A stretch of DNA of 56,032 bases from Kurthia senegalensis (GCF_000285595.1 NZ_HE611066.1:28167-84198), one strand, 5' to 3'; positions 26,381 through 36,164 are shown, numbered from the stretch's first letter. Program-made: numbers and translations. The notes: a model not told the origin generated them from the sequence alone.

Positions 26381-26815
26381 ATGACTGAAGAAACAAAAGT
26401 TCAATACGCTAAACCAATTCCGTTAAAAACGATTGATAATGCACCTTATTGGGATGCTGCTGATCAACATGAATTAAACTTACAAAAATGTACAGACTGT
26501 GGTCATTATGCACATCCTCCTGGTCCCGCTTGTGCACACTGTGGGAGCGAAAATGTCGTATGGGAAAACCAAGGCTCTTCTATAGAAGGAACTGTTTACT
26601 CATACGTCGTATCTTATCGCCCATTTTTACCCGGATTTGAAGAAGATTTGCCTTTAGTAATTGCAGTCGTTGAACTTGCACATATCCCCGAAGTGAAAAT
26701 TATTGCCAATATTTTAAATGCGACACCAGACCAAGTAGACATCGGAACATCTGTCAAAATGGTATGGGAAAAAATAAATGATGAACGCGCAATCCCTCAA
26801 TGGGAATTAGCATAG
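26381..26815 (+). CDS. DUF35 (zinc ribbon/OB-fold) partner protein
   Basis: 144 residues. The N-terminal rubredoxin-like zinc ribbon has CTDCG and CAHCG (about residues 32-55). An OB fold follows (GTVYSYVVSYRPFLPGF, LVIAVVELA). DUF35 proteins bind CoA substrates and complete the active site of Ltp2-type thiolases or thiolase-like enzymes. The gene directly follows the thiolase-like gene, as expected for a complex. GGAGGAG precedes the start. Confidence 0.9.
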   Translation: MTEETKVQYAKPIPLKTIDNAPYWDAADQHELNLQKCTDCGHYAHPPGPACAHCGSENVVWENQGSSIEGTVYSYVVSYRPFLPGFEEDLPLVIAVVELAHIPEVKIIANILNATPDQVDIGTSVKMVWEKINDERAIPQWELA

Positions 26816-26830
26816 AAAGCAGGTGGAATA

Positions 26831-28024
26831 ATGGATTTCTCTTATACAGTGAAAGAAGAAGCTTTTCGTCAAGAACTACGCAGTTGGTTAGAACAAAACT
26901 TACCTGAAGGTTGGTTAGAGAGTCAACAACTACCAGAAGATGAAGAAGAACTAGGTGTTTTCCTACGCGCTTGGCAAAAAACATTATCTGATTCACGTTG
27001 GGCAGCCATTGCATGGCCTGAAAAGCACGGTGGTCGTGATGCGACATTAATGGAAGAAATTATTTATCACCAAGAAATGGTTCGCGTAAAAGCGCCACCT
27101 CTTGTGAACTATGTCGGTCTTCATATGGTCGGTCCTACGTTAATGCAAATTGGAACGACGGAACAACAGCAAAAATACATTCCGAAAATTTTATCGGGTG
27201 AAGAAGTATGGTGTCAAGGATACTCGGAACCGAATGCAGGTTCTGATTTAGCAGCTGTTCAAACGACGGCTGTAAAACAAGGTGACAAGTGGATCATCAA
27301 TGGTCAAAAAATTTGGACGAGTTTTGCTCACTTTGCAGACCGATGCTTCTTAGTCGCACGTACGAGTAAAGGCGAAAAGAAACATCACGGTATTACGTGT
27401 TTCCTACTCGATATGAATCAACCCGGTGTTGAAGTTCGTCCAATTATTCAAATGAACGGTGAACATGATTTTAACGAAGTGTATTTAAATGATGCCGTTG
27501 CATACGATACCGAAATCATCGGTCAATTAGACGATGGTTGGCGTGTAACGATTGCACTTCTAATGCACGAACGTACAGGAATTGGAGCTCAAGTGTTCTC
27601 GCTTGAACAACAATTCAGCGAACTCGTATCCCTCATGCAAAATACGACAGAAGATGGTGAACCGCTCATCGCCAAAGCAGATGTGCGTAAACGCTTATTC
27701 CAGTTGTACATGAAACAACGTGGATCCCTACTTAACTACTACCGTAACTTAACGAAGCAATTAAAAGTCGGTCATCCCGGCGTAGAAGGTTCGATGGATA
27801 AATTATTCGTCAGTGAAGTAACGAAAGAGTTGTTCTCTGAAGCCATTTCACTTCAAGGACATAACGGTTTGCTTTGGAAAGAAGATGCCGTAAGCGGTAG
27901 CAACTACTGGCAAACAAATTACTTATACTCATTCGGTCAAACAATTGGTGGCGGTACGAGCGAAATCCAACGCAATACGATTGCGGAACGTATTTTAGGC
28001 TTACCAAAAGACGCAGGAAGATAA
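26831..28024 (+). CDS. Acyl-CoA dehydrogenase, catalytic-type subunit
   Basis: 397 residues, complete FadE-like acyl-CoA dehydrogenase: helical N-terminus, beta domain with WCQGYSEPNAGSDLA and IINGQKIWTSFAHFAD (FAD and substrate binding), and a C-terminal GQTIGGGTSEIQRNTIAERILGLP. The segment LLMHERTGIG has a Glu where FadE-type enzymes place their base. It is followed 18 bases later by a second, diverged dehydrogenase, the arrangement of heteromeric ChsE1-ChsE2-type enzymes. It would add an alpha-beta double bond to the operon's acyl-CoA, feeding the MaoC pair. Confidence 0.88.
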   Translation: MDFSYTVKEEAFRQELRSWLEQNLPEGWLESQQLPEDEEELGVFLRAWQKTLSDSRWAAIAWPEKHGGRDATLMEEIIYHQEMVRVKAPPLVNYVGLHMVGPTLMQIGTTEQQQKYIPKILSGEEVWCQGYSEPNAGSDLAAVQTTAVKQGDKWIINGQKIWTSFAHFADRCFLVARTSKGEKKHHGITCFLLDMNQPGVEVRPIIQMNGEHDFNEVYLNDAVAYDTEIIGQLDDGWRVTIALLMHERTGIGAQVFSLEQQFSELVSLMQNTTEDGEPLIAKADVRKRLFQLYMKQRGSLLNYYRNLTKQLKVGHPGVEGSMDKLFVSEVTKELFSEAISLQGHNGLLWKEDAVSGSNYWQTNYLYSFGQTIGGGTSEIQRNTIAERILGLPKDAGR

Positions 28025-28042
28025 TACGAGGAGGCGAATGAA

Positions 28043-29191
28043 ATGGACTTTTCATTAAGTGAAGATCAAGAGTTATTCCGTAAATTTGTACGTAAATATT
28101 TAGTCGATCACGAACAAACGAAAATTGCTCGCGATTATATTGCGCAGGAAGTAGTAAATACGAAAAAAGTGATTGCTGGTTTAGATGAGCTTGGCTGTAC
28201 ACAATTAAACATTCCCGAAGACTTTGATGGCATGGGACTTGGTCAGCTTGATCTCGTACCTATTTTTGAAGAATACGGTCGCGTCTTAATGCCCGGTGTT
28301 TATTTAGAGACGAGTGCAATCGTCGTTCCCCTTCTAAAAAAATACGGCACAGAAGACCAAAAACAAACGTATTTAACAAAAATTGCGAATCAAGAAATTC
28401 GTGCAACAGTCGCTTGGTTAGAACCAGGCAATAGTTATGCGGAAAAAGGAATTCAACTTGCGGCTACCGCCCATAACGGTGCACTCCTTTTAAATGGTAT
28501 TAAAACACAAGTGCCGGATTGTGAACTTGCGACACATATGCTCATCCCATTCCGAAACGAACAACGTGTCACGCTTGCACTCGTTCCCCTCGATGCACAA
28601 GGTGTGACCGTTCGAGCACAAGAAAACTTTGATGAAACGCGGAAATTAAGTGAAGTTACATTATCACAAGTTGTCGTAGAAGCTGAGCAACTAATCGCTC
28701 TAAATGAAGATGGATTCGCTGTTTTAACAGAAAGTTTATTGACGTATAACGCTTCCCTTTCATCTGTTATTGTCGGTGCAATGGAGCAAATCGTACACAC
28801 TGCAAGTGAGTATGCTAACATCCGTGAACAGTTCGGACAACCGATTGGGCGCTACCAAGCGATTAAACATCGCCTTGCTGATATGAAGCTACAACTTGAA
28901 ACAGCACGCTCCCTTTCTTACTATGCAAACTGGGCAATTGAGACGCATTCGGAAGATTGCAGTGAAGCCGTATATAGTGCTCGAATCTTTGCTACAGAAG
29001 CATTTATCGAAATTGCTGCACAAAATATCCAAATTCATGGAGGAATCGGTTTTACCGAAGAAATTGATTGCCATCTCTTCGTTAAACGCTCACGCTTTTA
29101 TGAAAACTATTTAGGAACGAATGTCGACTATTACGATCGAGCAATCCAAGCATTGAACTGGGTCGGTATGAATGAAGCCGTTCGTAACTAA
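28043..29191 (+). CDS. Acyl-CoA dehydrogenase, partner subunit
   Basis: 382 residues with acyl-CoA dehydrogenase fold: REQFGQPIGRYQAIKHRLADM (FAD/dimer region) and IQIHGGIGFTEEIDCHLFVKRS near the C-terminus. The middle domain is diverged, lacking the usual QxxSEPxAGSD block (here VAWLEPGNSYAEKG). Where the partner has MHERTG, it has TYNASLSS. It therefore probably supplies FAD-binding surfaces to an alpha2beta2 enzyme with the preceding gene and lacks its own base. GAGGAGGCG precedes the start. It is the last gene of the operon. Confidence 0.87.
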   Translation: MDFSLSEDQELFRKFVRKYLVDHEQTKIARDYIAQEVVNTKKVIAGLDELGCTQLNIPEDFDGMGLGQLDLVPIFEEYGRVLMPGVYLETSAIVVPLLKKYGTEDQKQTYLTKIANQEIRATVAWLEPGNSYAEKGIQLAATAHNGALLLNGIKTQVPDCELATHMLIPFRNEQRVTLALVPLDAQGVTVRAQENFDETRKLSEVTLSQVVVEAEQLIALNEDGFAVLTESLLTYNASLSSVIVGAMEQIVHTASEYANIREQFGQPIGRYQAIKHRLADMKLQLETARSLSYYANWAIETHSEDCSEAVYSARIFATEAFIEIAAQNIQIHGGIGFTEEIDCHLFVKRSRFYENYLGTNVDYYDRAIQALNWVGMNEAVRN

Positions 29192-29238
29192 TACACATTT
29201 TCCGTCATAAACAATTCCACCCATATAAACGAAAAAAG

Positions 29239-29265
29239 AGAAATTACTCCCCATAAGTAATTTCT
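29239..29265 (+). terminator. Terminator of the acyl-CoA operon
   Basis: AGAAATTACT pairs with AGTAATTTCT (10 bp), followed by TTTTT. Confidence 0.85.
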
Positions 29266-29387
29266 TTTTTATTGTTCGAATAATTTGAAAATAAAGTCGT
29301 ATACGTCTTATAATTGAGGAAATAAGACGTTTGTAACGTAATGCTTACATTCATCACTTATTGATTCATACAACGGGAGGGATTTCA

Positions 29388-30227
29388 TTGAGTAAGATTA
29401 CTGTAGGTACTGAAAACGGCGCACCCATTCAATTATATTTTGAAGATGTTGGCGAAGGAAAACCGATTGTCCTCATACACGGTTGGCCATTAAGTGGACG
29501 TTCTTGGGAAGCCCAAGTACCCGCTTTAGTGGAAGCGGGATATCGTGTCATTACGTATGATCGTCGAGGTTTCGGAGAATCATCTAAAGTTTGGAATGGC
29601 TATGAATACAATACGTTTGCTGCCGACTTAAACATTTTGATTAACTATTTAGATTTGCACGATGTGACACTCGTTGGATTTTCAATGGGTGGTGGTGAAG
29701 TTGCTCGATACATTGGACAATATGGAACATCACGTCTTTCTGGAGCTGTTCTTGCAGGAGCTGTAACCCCGTATTTATTTAAAAATACGGACCACCCAGA
29801 AGGTGGGATGGAAGATGCCGATGTCATCGGTATGCAAGAAGGCATACGTAAAGACCGTATTGCCTTTTTAGAAGAATTCTCGAAAAACTTTTATGCTGCA
29901 GGTGAAACACAAGGGCTCGTTAGTGAAGCATTTAGACGTTACAGTGTTGAAATTGCTTCATTCGCGTCTCCGAAAGGAACCATTGATTGTATCGCTGCAT
30001 TCGGACGGACAGATTTCCGTGAAGATTTAAAAAAATTCGATATTCCAACGCTCGTTATTCACGGAGATGCCGACAATATTGTGCCTTTCGAAGTGAGTGG
30101 TAAATTAGCACACGAACAAATTAAAAATGCCGAATTACAATTAATCGCTAATGCTCCGCACGGTCTAACAGCTACGCATGCAGATGAATTCAACGAAGCA
30201 CTGTTACAATTTTTAAATAAATTATAA
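29388..30227 (+). CDS. Alpha/beta hydrolase (cofactor-free haloperoxidase-like)
   Basis: 279 residues from TTG 29388, preceded by GGGAGGG. The fold is complete: oxyanion loop LIHGWPLSGRSWE, catalytic Ser in VGFSMGGGEVARYIGQYG, Asp in VIHGDADNIVPFE and His in NAPHGLTATH. The GFSMGGGE elbow and overall length match the cofactor-free chloroperoxidase/aryl esterase group (called haloperoxidases from in-vitro activity). The natural role is probably esterase or perhydrolase. It has its own upstream region after the operon terminator. Confidence 0.88.
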   Translation: MSKITVGTENGAPIQLYFEDVGEGKPIVLIHGWPLSGRSWEAQVPALVEAGYRVITYDRRGFGESSKVWNGYEYNTFAADLNILINYLDLHDVTLVGFSMGGGEVARYIGQYGTSRLSGAVLAGAVTPYLFKNTDHPEGGMEDADVIGMQEGIRKDRIAFLEEFSKNFYAAGETQGLVSEAFRRYSVEIASFASPKGTIDCIAAFGRTDFREDLKKFDIPTLVIHGDADNIVPFEVSGKLAHEQIKNAELQLIANAPHGLTATHADEFNEALLQFLNKL

Positions 30228-30422
30228 CTATGCTGAAGAACAAGTCTGTTCGGATGTCATAAGCTTGTTTAGGATTTAAGACACCCTTTAGAAGCGTCTC
30301 CAAAATAAAGAACAATACGTATAAAGAACTGTCGTGAGGAACTAACCTACGAAAGTGAGGTTGAACGATCTTTTTCCGGTACTGAATCGGTGAACGGTCG
30401 TTTCACTTTATTTATCAAAAAA
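30228..30422. other. Intergenic region after the alpha/beta hydrolase gene
   Basis: No gene is seen. The segment has modest GC and several short inverted stretches but no recognised RNA motif. Confidence 0.35.
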
Positions 30423-30455
30423 ACACTTCCAAAGATTTTATACCTTTGGAAGTGT
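30423..30455 (+). terminator. Rho-independent terminator
   Basis: ACACTTCCAAAG pairs with CTTTGGAAGTGT (12 bp), followed by CTTTTTT. It is about 200 bases beyond the hydrolase stop. Confidence 0.75.
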
Positions 30456-30526
30456 CTTTTTTATGTTGTTTCAAACGTTAATCACGACAGCTTTTTTTAT
30501 TTGACTACGATTTTTCCAATAAAAAA

Positions 30527-30554
30527 CGCCCTTCACTCATTAAGAGGAAGGACG
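30527..30554 (-). terminator. Terminator of the adhesin gene
   Basis: On the minus strand CGTCCTTC pairs with GAAGGGCG (one G-U), followed by TTTTTT, 17 bases after the adhesin stop. Confidence 0.65.
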
Positions 30555-30570
30555 AAAAATTCAAATGATT

Positions 30571-33500
30571 TTATTTACGTTTTCTACGTGCTACGGCAAA
30601 GATTACAAGTGCAGCAATAAGAATGATTACGCCAATCCAAGTAAACATTGATGTATTATCACCTGTTTGTGGTAATGTTGCACCTTTGTTCGTTGAATCG
30701 TTATTCGTTGTAACAATTTGTTCGTTTGGTGTTGATGGACTAGTCGGTGTTGTCGTCGTTGTGCTTTCTGACGGTTTATTCGTACCAGTCGTTGTCGAAC
30801 TATTTTCTTTCGGTTTGTCCGGTGTTCCCGTTGTTGAACCGTCTTCTTTCGGTTTGTCCGGTGTTACTGATGTTGAATCATCTTCTTTTGGTTGATCTGG
30901 TGTCGGTGGTGTGGATTCGTTCACTTTCGTATTACCGAATTCAACGCTAACATCGCTACCTTCCATTGTGAAGCTAAGTGGCGCATCATCTAATGTATAC
31001 CCATTTGGCGCTTTTACTTCAACAAATTGATAATGACCATTTTGTAATTTTTCTACAACAATCTCACCATTTTGATCCGTTACAAGATTTTGTTTCACGA
31101 GTGTGCCATCTTTTGCGAATAAGTTAAATACTGCACCTTTCAATGCATCATTCGTAATCGCATCAACTTTTTTCAATGTCACTGTCGCTGTTTGTTTCTC
31201 GTTTTTAATCGTTTGATTTACTGTTTCATTCGCAACGACGTCTACATCATATGATGTTGTTTCAAGTACGTAGCCATTTGGTGCTTTCGTTTCTTGAATT
31301 GTGTATGTTCCAGGAACTAAATCTTTTAATGTGATCATTCCGTTCGCATTTGTCGTTACTTCTTGTTTAAAGTCATTTGGTCCAACAACTGTAAATGTCG
31401 CATCTTTTAATGCTTCTTCTGTCGTTGCATCGACTTTTTTCAATGTTAATTGACCAACTTTTGGTTGCTCTTTCGCATTGACGATTGTTTGTGTGAATGT
31501 ACCTTGTACCGTTACGTTCACTGTATATTCTACATCTGTTAAAACGTAACCTGCTGGCGCCTTCGTTTCTTTCACGACATATTCGCCTGCTGGTAAGTCT
31601 GTTAATTCGATGTAGCCGGCGTTATTCGTTACTTTCGTTACTTCATAATCGTTCGGACCTGTAATTTTGAATTCTGCACCTGCAAGAGATTCTTCTGTAT
31701 CGCTTACTTTATGAATCAGAAGTGATCCTACTTGAGGAATTGTTTTTTCATTTTGAACCGTTAATGTAAATGTCGTTTGATCATTAATCGTTACCGCTTC
31801 TTCTGTATCATTTAAATCATAACCTGCTGGCGCTTTTGTTTCTTGAACAGTGTAATCGCCAATTGGTAAGTCTGTTAATTCGATATATCCGGCGTTATTC
31901 GTTACTTTCGTTACTTCATAACCGTTCGGACCTGTAATTTTGAACTCTGCACCAGCTAATGATTGTTCAGTTGCTGCATCTGTTTTATGAATAAGAAGAT
32001 TCCCAACTTTAGGTGCTTCTACTACGACTGGTTTCTTCGTATTTAAAACCGTTTGCTCATAAATACCTGCTGGTGTAATGACTGCTTGGAATGATTGTTT
32101 TGCTAAATAATAACCTTCTGGTGCTTTTGTTTCTTCAATTGTATACGTACCAATTGGCAGTTCTGTTACGTCAATTAATCCATTTTCATCTGAAGTAGCG
32201 ACTTTTTTAAAGTCTTTACCTGTGATCGTGAACTCTGCGCCTGCAAGTGGCTCATTCGTTTCACCATCGATTTTATGGAGTTTTAACGTACCGGTTTTTG
32301 GTGTTTCTTTTTGGTTCGTTACAACTTGTGTTGTCGTGCTGTCCGTTGTAACTTCTACTGTAAACACTTTACTATTTAATTCATAGCCTTCTGGTGCAAC
32401 AATTTCTTGAATTGTATACGTACCGATTGGTGCGTTTGCTAAAGTGATTTCACCTTTTGCATTCGATACTTCTGTATACACTTCATCATTTGGACCAACA
32501 ATTTTAAATGTCGCATTCGCTAATGCATCACTATTGTGTCCATCGACTTTCTTCACGATTAACATACCGGTTTGTTTATTATTTTTAATCACTTTTGAAG
32601 TCGTTTGACCCGCTTCTACTGTGACTGTAAATGGTTTGTCATTCAATACATAGCCTTCTGGTGCAGCAGTTTCTTGAACTGTATAGTCACCTTCAACTAA
32701 TGAAGTGAAGTGAAGTAAACCTGCTTCATCTGTCGTTGCTGTCGCATCGAATCCATCTTCATTCGTAATGTGGAATGTCGCGCCTGCTAACACTTTTTCA
32801 GAGTCTGCATCTTGTTTCGTAATCGTTACTTCCCCAAGTGGTTTTTGTGTGTTTTCAATCTTAACAACGCCCATATACGTGTTTGTCGTTTTATCTTTTT
32901 TCACAGAAACAGCTGTTTTCGCAGCATCTCCAGTTGGTAACTCATATCCTTTTGGTGCTTTTGTTTCTACTAATACGTAGTTGCCGAAAGGAACGTCTTG
33001 AATAACTGCACGACCTTCTGCATTCGTAGTCGCCGTTAATTCATTTCCTTCTGCATCTGTAACGGCTTTACCGTCTGTTGTTTGTAATGCAAATGTTGCG
33101 CCTGCTAATGCTTGATCAGCATGATCTTTTGCGACTTTTTGAATTTGAATGCTGCCGATTGGTAATGTTTTCGGTGTATTTTCAATCGTGACTGTTTGTG
33201 TCGCTTTTGAAACATCCACTTTAATTGCTTGATCGTTTAATACATAACCTTCTGGTGCAGCAGTTTCTTTAATTGTAATGCCTGCATCTGTGACATATTT
33301 TGAATAAGGAATATCTTTAAATGTAGCAATCCCTTTTTCATCTGTTGTCGCTAATTGTTTAATTGTTACGTTCGCTTCTTTATCTGTGTAAGAAAGTTCA
33401 AATGTTGCACCGACAAGTACGTTGTCGTCATCTGTTGCATCGACTTTTTTCACTTCAAGTGAACCTGTTTCGATGTCAGCACCGCTAGAACCACTACCGC

Positions 33501-35757
33501 CAGCATTTGATACTTTAATAGAAGAAGAAGTAGATGTGTTCGTGCTCATTGGATCAGCAGAATCAATGCTTACTTTATTCGTAATTGCTTGACCTGATTT
33601 TGCTGTAATGTATGAATCGTATGTTAATACGTAAGCAGAATCAATTGCTTTCGCAAATGCGAGTGTAAAGCCGTTGTTTTTAACGTCTACTGTATAATCT
33701 TTGTTTAATTCAAGTGGTTCGCCAACTGTTTGTAACTTGCCGTCTTTCACTTGTGCTTTGTATAATTTGAAGCTCGTATCAATGATGCTATGTCCTGTTG
33801 ACAATTCATCTTTGATTTTTACATCTGATAATTTAGATTGTGTTCCGTTAATTTGAACGTTCCAGTGTGCTAGACGTCCTTCTTGAGCACTTGATTTCGT
33901 TACGTAGTTACCTGCGTAAGGAACGGTGCTCGTATCCGTTACCACTTTGCCATTCTCAACCATGCCATCAGAAGCTGATTTTGCATATGTTGTTTGAATG
34001 CCATTACCTAAATCTGATGAAGTAATTTGGTCATCAAATTTAGATTGGTAAGCAATTTGGTAAGCCCCTGTTTTACTAGCGCCTTCTGGTAATAATTTAT
34101 CCATATCAATCGTGAATTTATGCAGCTCGTTACTAAATACGAGTGCCTCTTCCCAATTAACGTCTGTTATTTCAGTAATATTTGCTGTGTTATTTGCTTC
34201 TTTAGCAATCGTCCATTTGTAAAGTTTAAATGAATCTTTTACATACGTTTGACTACCTTTTAACGTATCCGTAACAATGGCGCCTGTTAAATCGTGTAAA
34301 TTGTAGTTGATTCCTACTTGGTAATCTTTACCTTCGTAGTTCCCTTCGCTATTGTAACGAAGCGTCCCTGTTTTAAAACCATTATTTACGGCGAGTTTAT
34401 TACTTGATAAATTATGACCAACACCAAGTAATTCTATATTTTGTACACCATCTTTATAAACTAAGTAGTTGTTACTAATATTTTTTGATTTACTCTTATC
34501 TGCATCAAATTTCATCGTATACGTAATTGTATACGTACCAGCTGGTGTTGTTGCATCTCCTTTAAATAAGTCAAAATTAATTGTTGAACCATCTTGTTTA
34601 ATTGCTGATGAATTTTCATAGTTTTTATCTTTTGATGATACGATACTTTCTAACTTGAAATCATATAAACTACCATCTGTCGGAACCATATCTTTCACTG
34701 AATATTGGTGACCGTCTTCTGGTACTGTCACGACGATGACGTATTTATTTGTTTTCGTTTCATAGTTCGTTTCGCGTAATGATTTGTAAGTGTTTGCGAT
34801 TTTGCTCGTAAAGTCTACTGCATGAGATGTTTTCCCGAAATCTTGGAGTGTACCATCTACAGGAACTTTCAATGTTGCATTGTTCGTAAATTTGACCCCG
34901 TTTGCGACCGTCATAATTTGATTCGCATTCGGTGAGAAACCTACATTGTATTTCACAACGTATTTACCTTCAATTTCTTTCTTAAATTTAATCGTTGAAT
35001 CAATTTTTTTCGCACCGTTCGCAACAACGACTTCATAATCTGAAGATGGTACAAGTGTTTCTATACCATCTGTCACTTTATAAATAGAGAAATCTTGATT
35101 GCTTAATGCATTAAATTTAAATGTTTTATCATAAATTGTGTTCGTACCTAAACTATCCACAATCGTACTACCTACAGGTAATGTATTGCCTTTTGTATCA
35201 AACGTAACATCATAGGCTACTTGATTTCCGGCTTCATTCATCTTACCTTTTTTCGCTACATCAACTGTTGCTTTGTACGTAGCTGTTGCTTTATTTGAAT
35301 CGTATGATTGCTCGTTTGATGAAAGTTTTGCAACGTTCGTATATGTAGCGGCGATCGTTTTGTTTTCGCGTGCTGTCGTAATGACGATACGGTACGCTTT
35401 TGATGTGTTACCCAGTGCAACAGTTACGTTATGATCCGCAGTCGTCACATCGGGTGTTACTTTCGCACCGAGTTCACTATTTAATGAACCTGCTGCATTT
35501 AATTTCATTACTAATTCGTTGACTTGCACATCCGTCACTTTTAATCCAGCTGGAATGGCATCTGTCACCATAGCATTCGTTAATTTTGATAAAGACGTAT
35601 TGACATCAATCGTCCACGTAAATGTTTCACCGTCTTGAGATGCTTTCGCTTGTTTCGTGATTTCAGCACCTTTTTCAAAATCAACGACTAAATCTGCGGC
35701 TTGTGAACCGTACACAATTTCTGTTGTACCTTCTTCAATTGGTGCTCCAGGTTTCAT
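30571..35757 (-). CDS. LPxTG-anchored adhesin with nine SpaA/Cna-B repeats (main fragment)
   Basis: 1,728 residues, in frame with, but shifted from, the signal-peptide fragment at 35784-36164. From the N-terminus: several collagen-binding/isopeptide-type beta domains (about 1-880; for example AHWNVQINGTQSKLSDVKIKDE). Then come nine SpaA/Cna-B repeats (about 880-1630), each with a KxD strand and an ETxAPxGY block that can form internal Lys-Asn isopeptide bonds. A Pro/Thr/Ser wall-spanning region and the LPQTG sortase signal with membrane helix and RRKRK tail follow. It should be a long surface stalk for attachment. The Met at its start has no ribosome binding site, so expression needs the upstream fragment; the natural protein is about 1,864 residues. 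The frameshift may be mutation or sequencing error. Confidence 0.88.
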   Translation of the reverse strand: MKPGAPIEEGTTEIVYGSQAADLVVDFEKGAEITKQAKASQDGETFTWTIDVNTSLSKLTNAMVTDAIPAGLKVTDVQVNELVMKLNAAGSLNSELGAKVTPDVTTADHNVTVALGNTSKAYRIVITTARENKTIAATYTNVAKLSSNEQSYDSNKATATYKATVDVAKKGKMNEAGNQVAYDVTFDTKGNTLPVGSTIVDSLGTNTIYDKTFKFNALSNQDFSIYKVTDGIETLVPSSDYEVVVANGAKKIDSTIKFKKEIEGKYVVKYNVGFSPNANQIMTVANGVKFTNNATLKVPVDGTLQDFGKTSHAVDFTSKIANTYKSLRETNYETKTNKYVIVVTVPEDGHQYSVKDMVPTDGSLYDFKLESIVSSKDKNYENSSAIKQDGSTINFDLFKGDATTPAGTYTITYTMKFDADKSKSKNISNNYLVYKDGVQNIELLGVGHNLSSNKLAVNNGFKTGTLRYNSEGNYEGKDYQVGINYNLHDLTGAIVTDTLKGSQTYVKDSFKLYKWTIAKEANNTANITEITDVNWEEALVFSNELHKFTIDMDKLLPEGASKTGAYQIAYQSKFDDQITSSDLGNGIQTTYAKSASDGMVENGKVVTDTSTVPYAGNYVTKSSAQEGRLAHWNVQINGTQSKLSDVKIKDELSTGHSIIDTSFKLYKAQVKDGKLQTVGEPLELNKDYTVDVKNNGFTLAFAKAIDSAYVLTYDSYITAKSGQAITNKVSIDSADPMSTNTSTSSSIKVSNAGGSGSSGADIETGSLEVKKVDATDDDNVLVGATFELSYTDKEANVTIKQLATTDEKGIATFKDIPYSKYVTDAGITIKETAAPEGYVLNDQAIKVDVSKATQTVTIENTPKTLPIGSIQIQKVAKDHADQALAGATFALQTTDGKAVTDAEGNELTATTNAEGRAVIQDVPFGNYVLVETKAPKGYELPTGDAAKTAVSVKKDKTTNTYMGVVKIENTQKPLGEVTITKQDADSEKVLAGATFHITNEDGFDATATTDEAGLLHFTSLVEGDYTVQETAAPEGYVLNDKPFTVTVEAGQTTSKVIKNNKQTGMLIVKKVDGHNSDALANATFKIVGPNDEVYTEVSNAKGEITLANAPIGTYTIQEIVAPEGYELNSKVFTVEVTTDSTTTQVVTNQKETPKTGTLKLHKIDGETNEPLAGAEFTITGKDFKKVATSDENGLIDVTELPIGTYTIEETKAPEGYYLAKQSFQAVITPAGIYEQTVLNTKKPVVVEAPKVGNLLIHKTDAATEQSLAGAEFKITGPNGYEVTKVTNNAGYIELTDLPIGDYTVQETKAPAGYDLNDTEEAVTINDQTTFTLTVQNEKTIPQVGSLLIHKVSDTEESLAGAEFKITGPNDYEVTKVTNNAGYIELTDLPAGEYVVKETKAPAGYVLTDVEYTVNVTVQGTFTQTIVNAKEQPKVGQLTLKKVDATTEEALKDATFTVVGPNDFKQEVTTNANGMITLKDLVPGTYTIQETKAPNGYVLETTSYDVDVVANETVNQTIKNEKQTATVTLKKVDAITNDALKGAVFNLFAKDGTLVKQNLVTDQNGEIVVEKLQNGHYQFVEVKAPNGYTLDDAPLSFTMEGSDVSVEFGNTKVNESTPPTPDQPKEDDSTSVTPDKPKEDGSTTGTPDKPKENSSTTTGTNKPSESTTTTTPTSPSTPNEQIVTTNNDSTNKGATLPQTGDNTSMFTWIGVIILIAALVIFAVARRKRK

Positions 35758-35783
35758 TGTTGATTCTGCTTCAAAATGAATTT

Positions 35784-36164
35784 TTACGTTTTACCTTTAT
35801 AAGCAGTTAATGTAACTTTGCCATCTTTCGATAACGTAAATTTCCCTACTTTTTTCGTACCTTCGTAAATTTCTTCATCTTTGTAGGTTGTAATCGTTTG
35901 AACTTGTTCTGGTAAATCAAATGTAATCGTACGATCCGCATCTAGATTCCCAAAATCAAAGTCATAGCTAGCTTTAATAATATCCGTAATCGAAGTAACT
36001 TTATCTTTAGGTTGATAATCTTTATCTTGGAAAGTTAATTCAAAGTTTGTTAAGTCGCTTAACGTGTCTTCTGCAGCACTAGCTTGGAATTGCAAACTAG
36101 AAAAACTAAAGATCATATTCAAAATTAATACGATCGATAAAATGGGTGCTATTCGTTTATGCAT
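35784..36164 (-). CDS. N-terminal fragment of the adhesin (signal peptide and first domain)
   Basis: 126 residues: signal peptide MHKRIAPILSIVLILNMIF with a probable cleavage after ASA, then a beta domain (LTNFELTFQDKDYQPKDKVTSI) typical of the first domain of Sdr/Cna-like adhesins. It ends at TAA just after AYKGKT. Adding one base between AAAAC and GTAAAAA on the minus strand continues the frame as VKIHFEAEST into the large fragment. AGGAGG precedes the start. On its own it would be a secreted stub. Confidence 0.85.
   Translation of the reverse strand: MHKRIAPILSIVLILNMIFSFSSLQFQASAAEDTLSDLTNFELTFQDKDYQPKDKVTSITDIIKASYDFDFGNLDADRTITFDLPEQVQTITTYKDEEIYEGTKKVGKFTLSKDGKVTLTAYKGKT

Noticed and set aside
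22148-29191. A cholesterol degradation pathway
   Set aside because: Only the side-chain gene classes are present; no ring-cleavage genes, Mce importer or cytochrome P450 are visible, so the substrate is left open.
30571-30960. Tandem PKEDxSTxxTPDK repeats as a CRISPR-like array
   Set aside because: They are in-frame Pro/Ser/Thr wall-spanning repeats of the adhesin, with no spacers and no cas genes.
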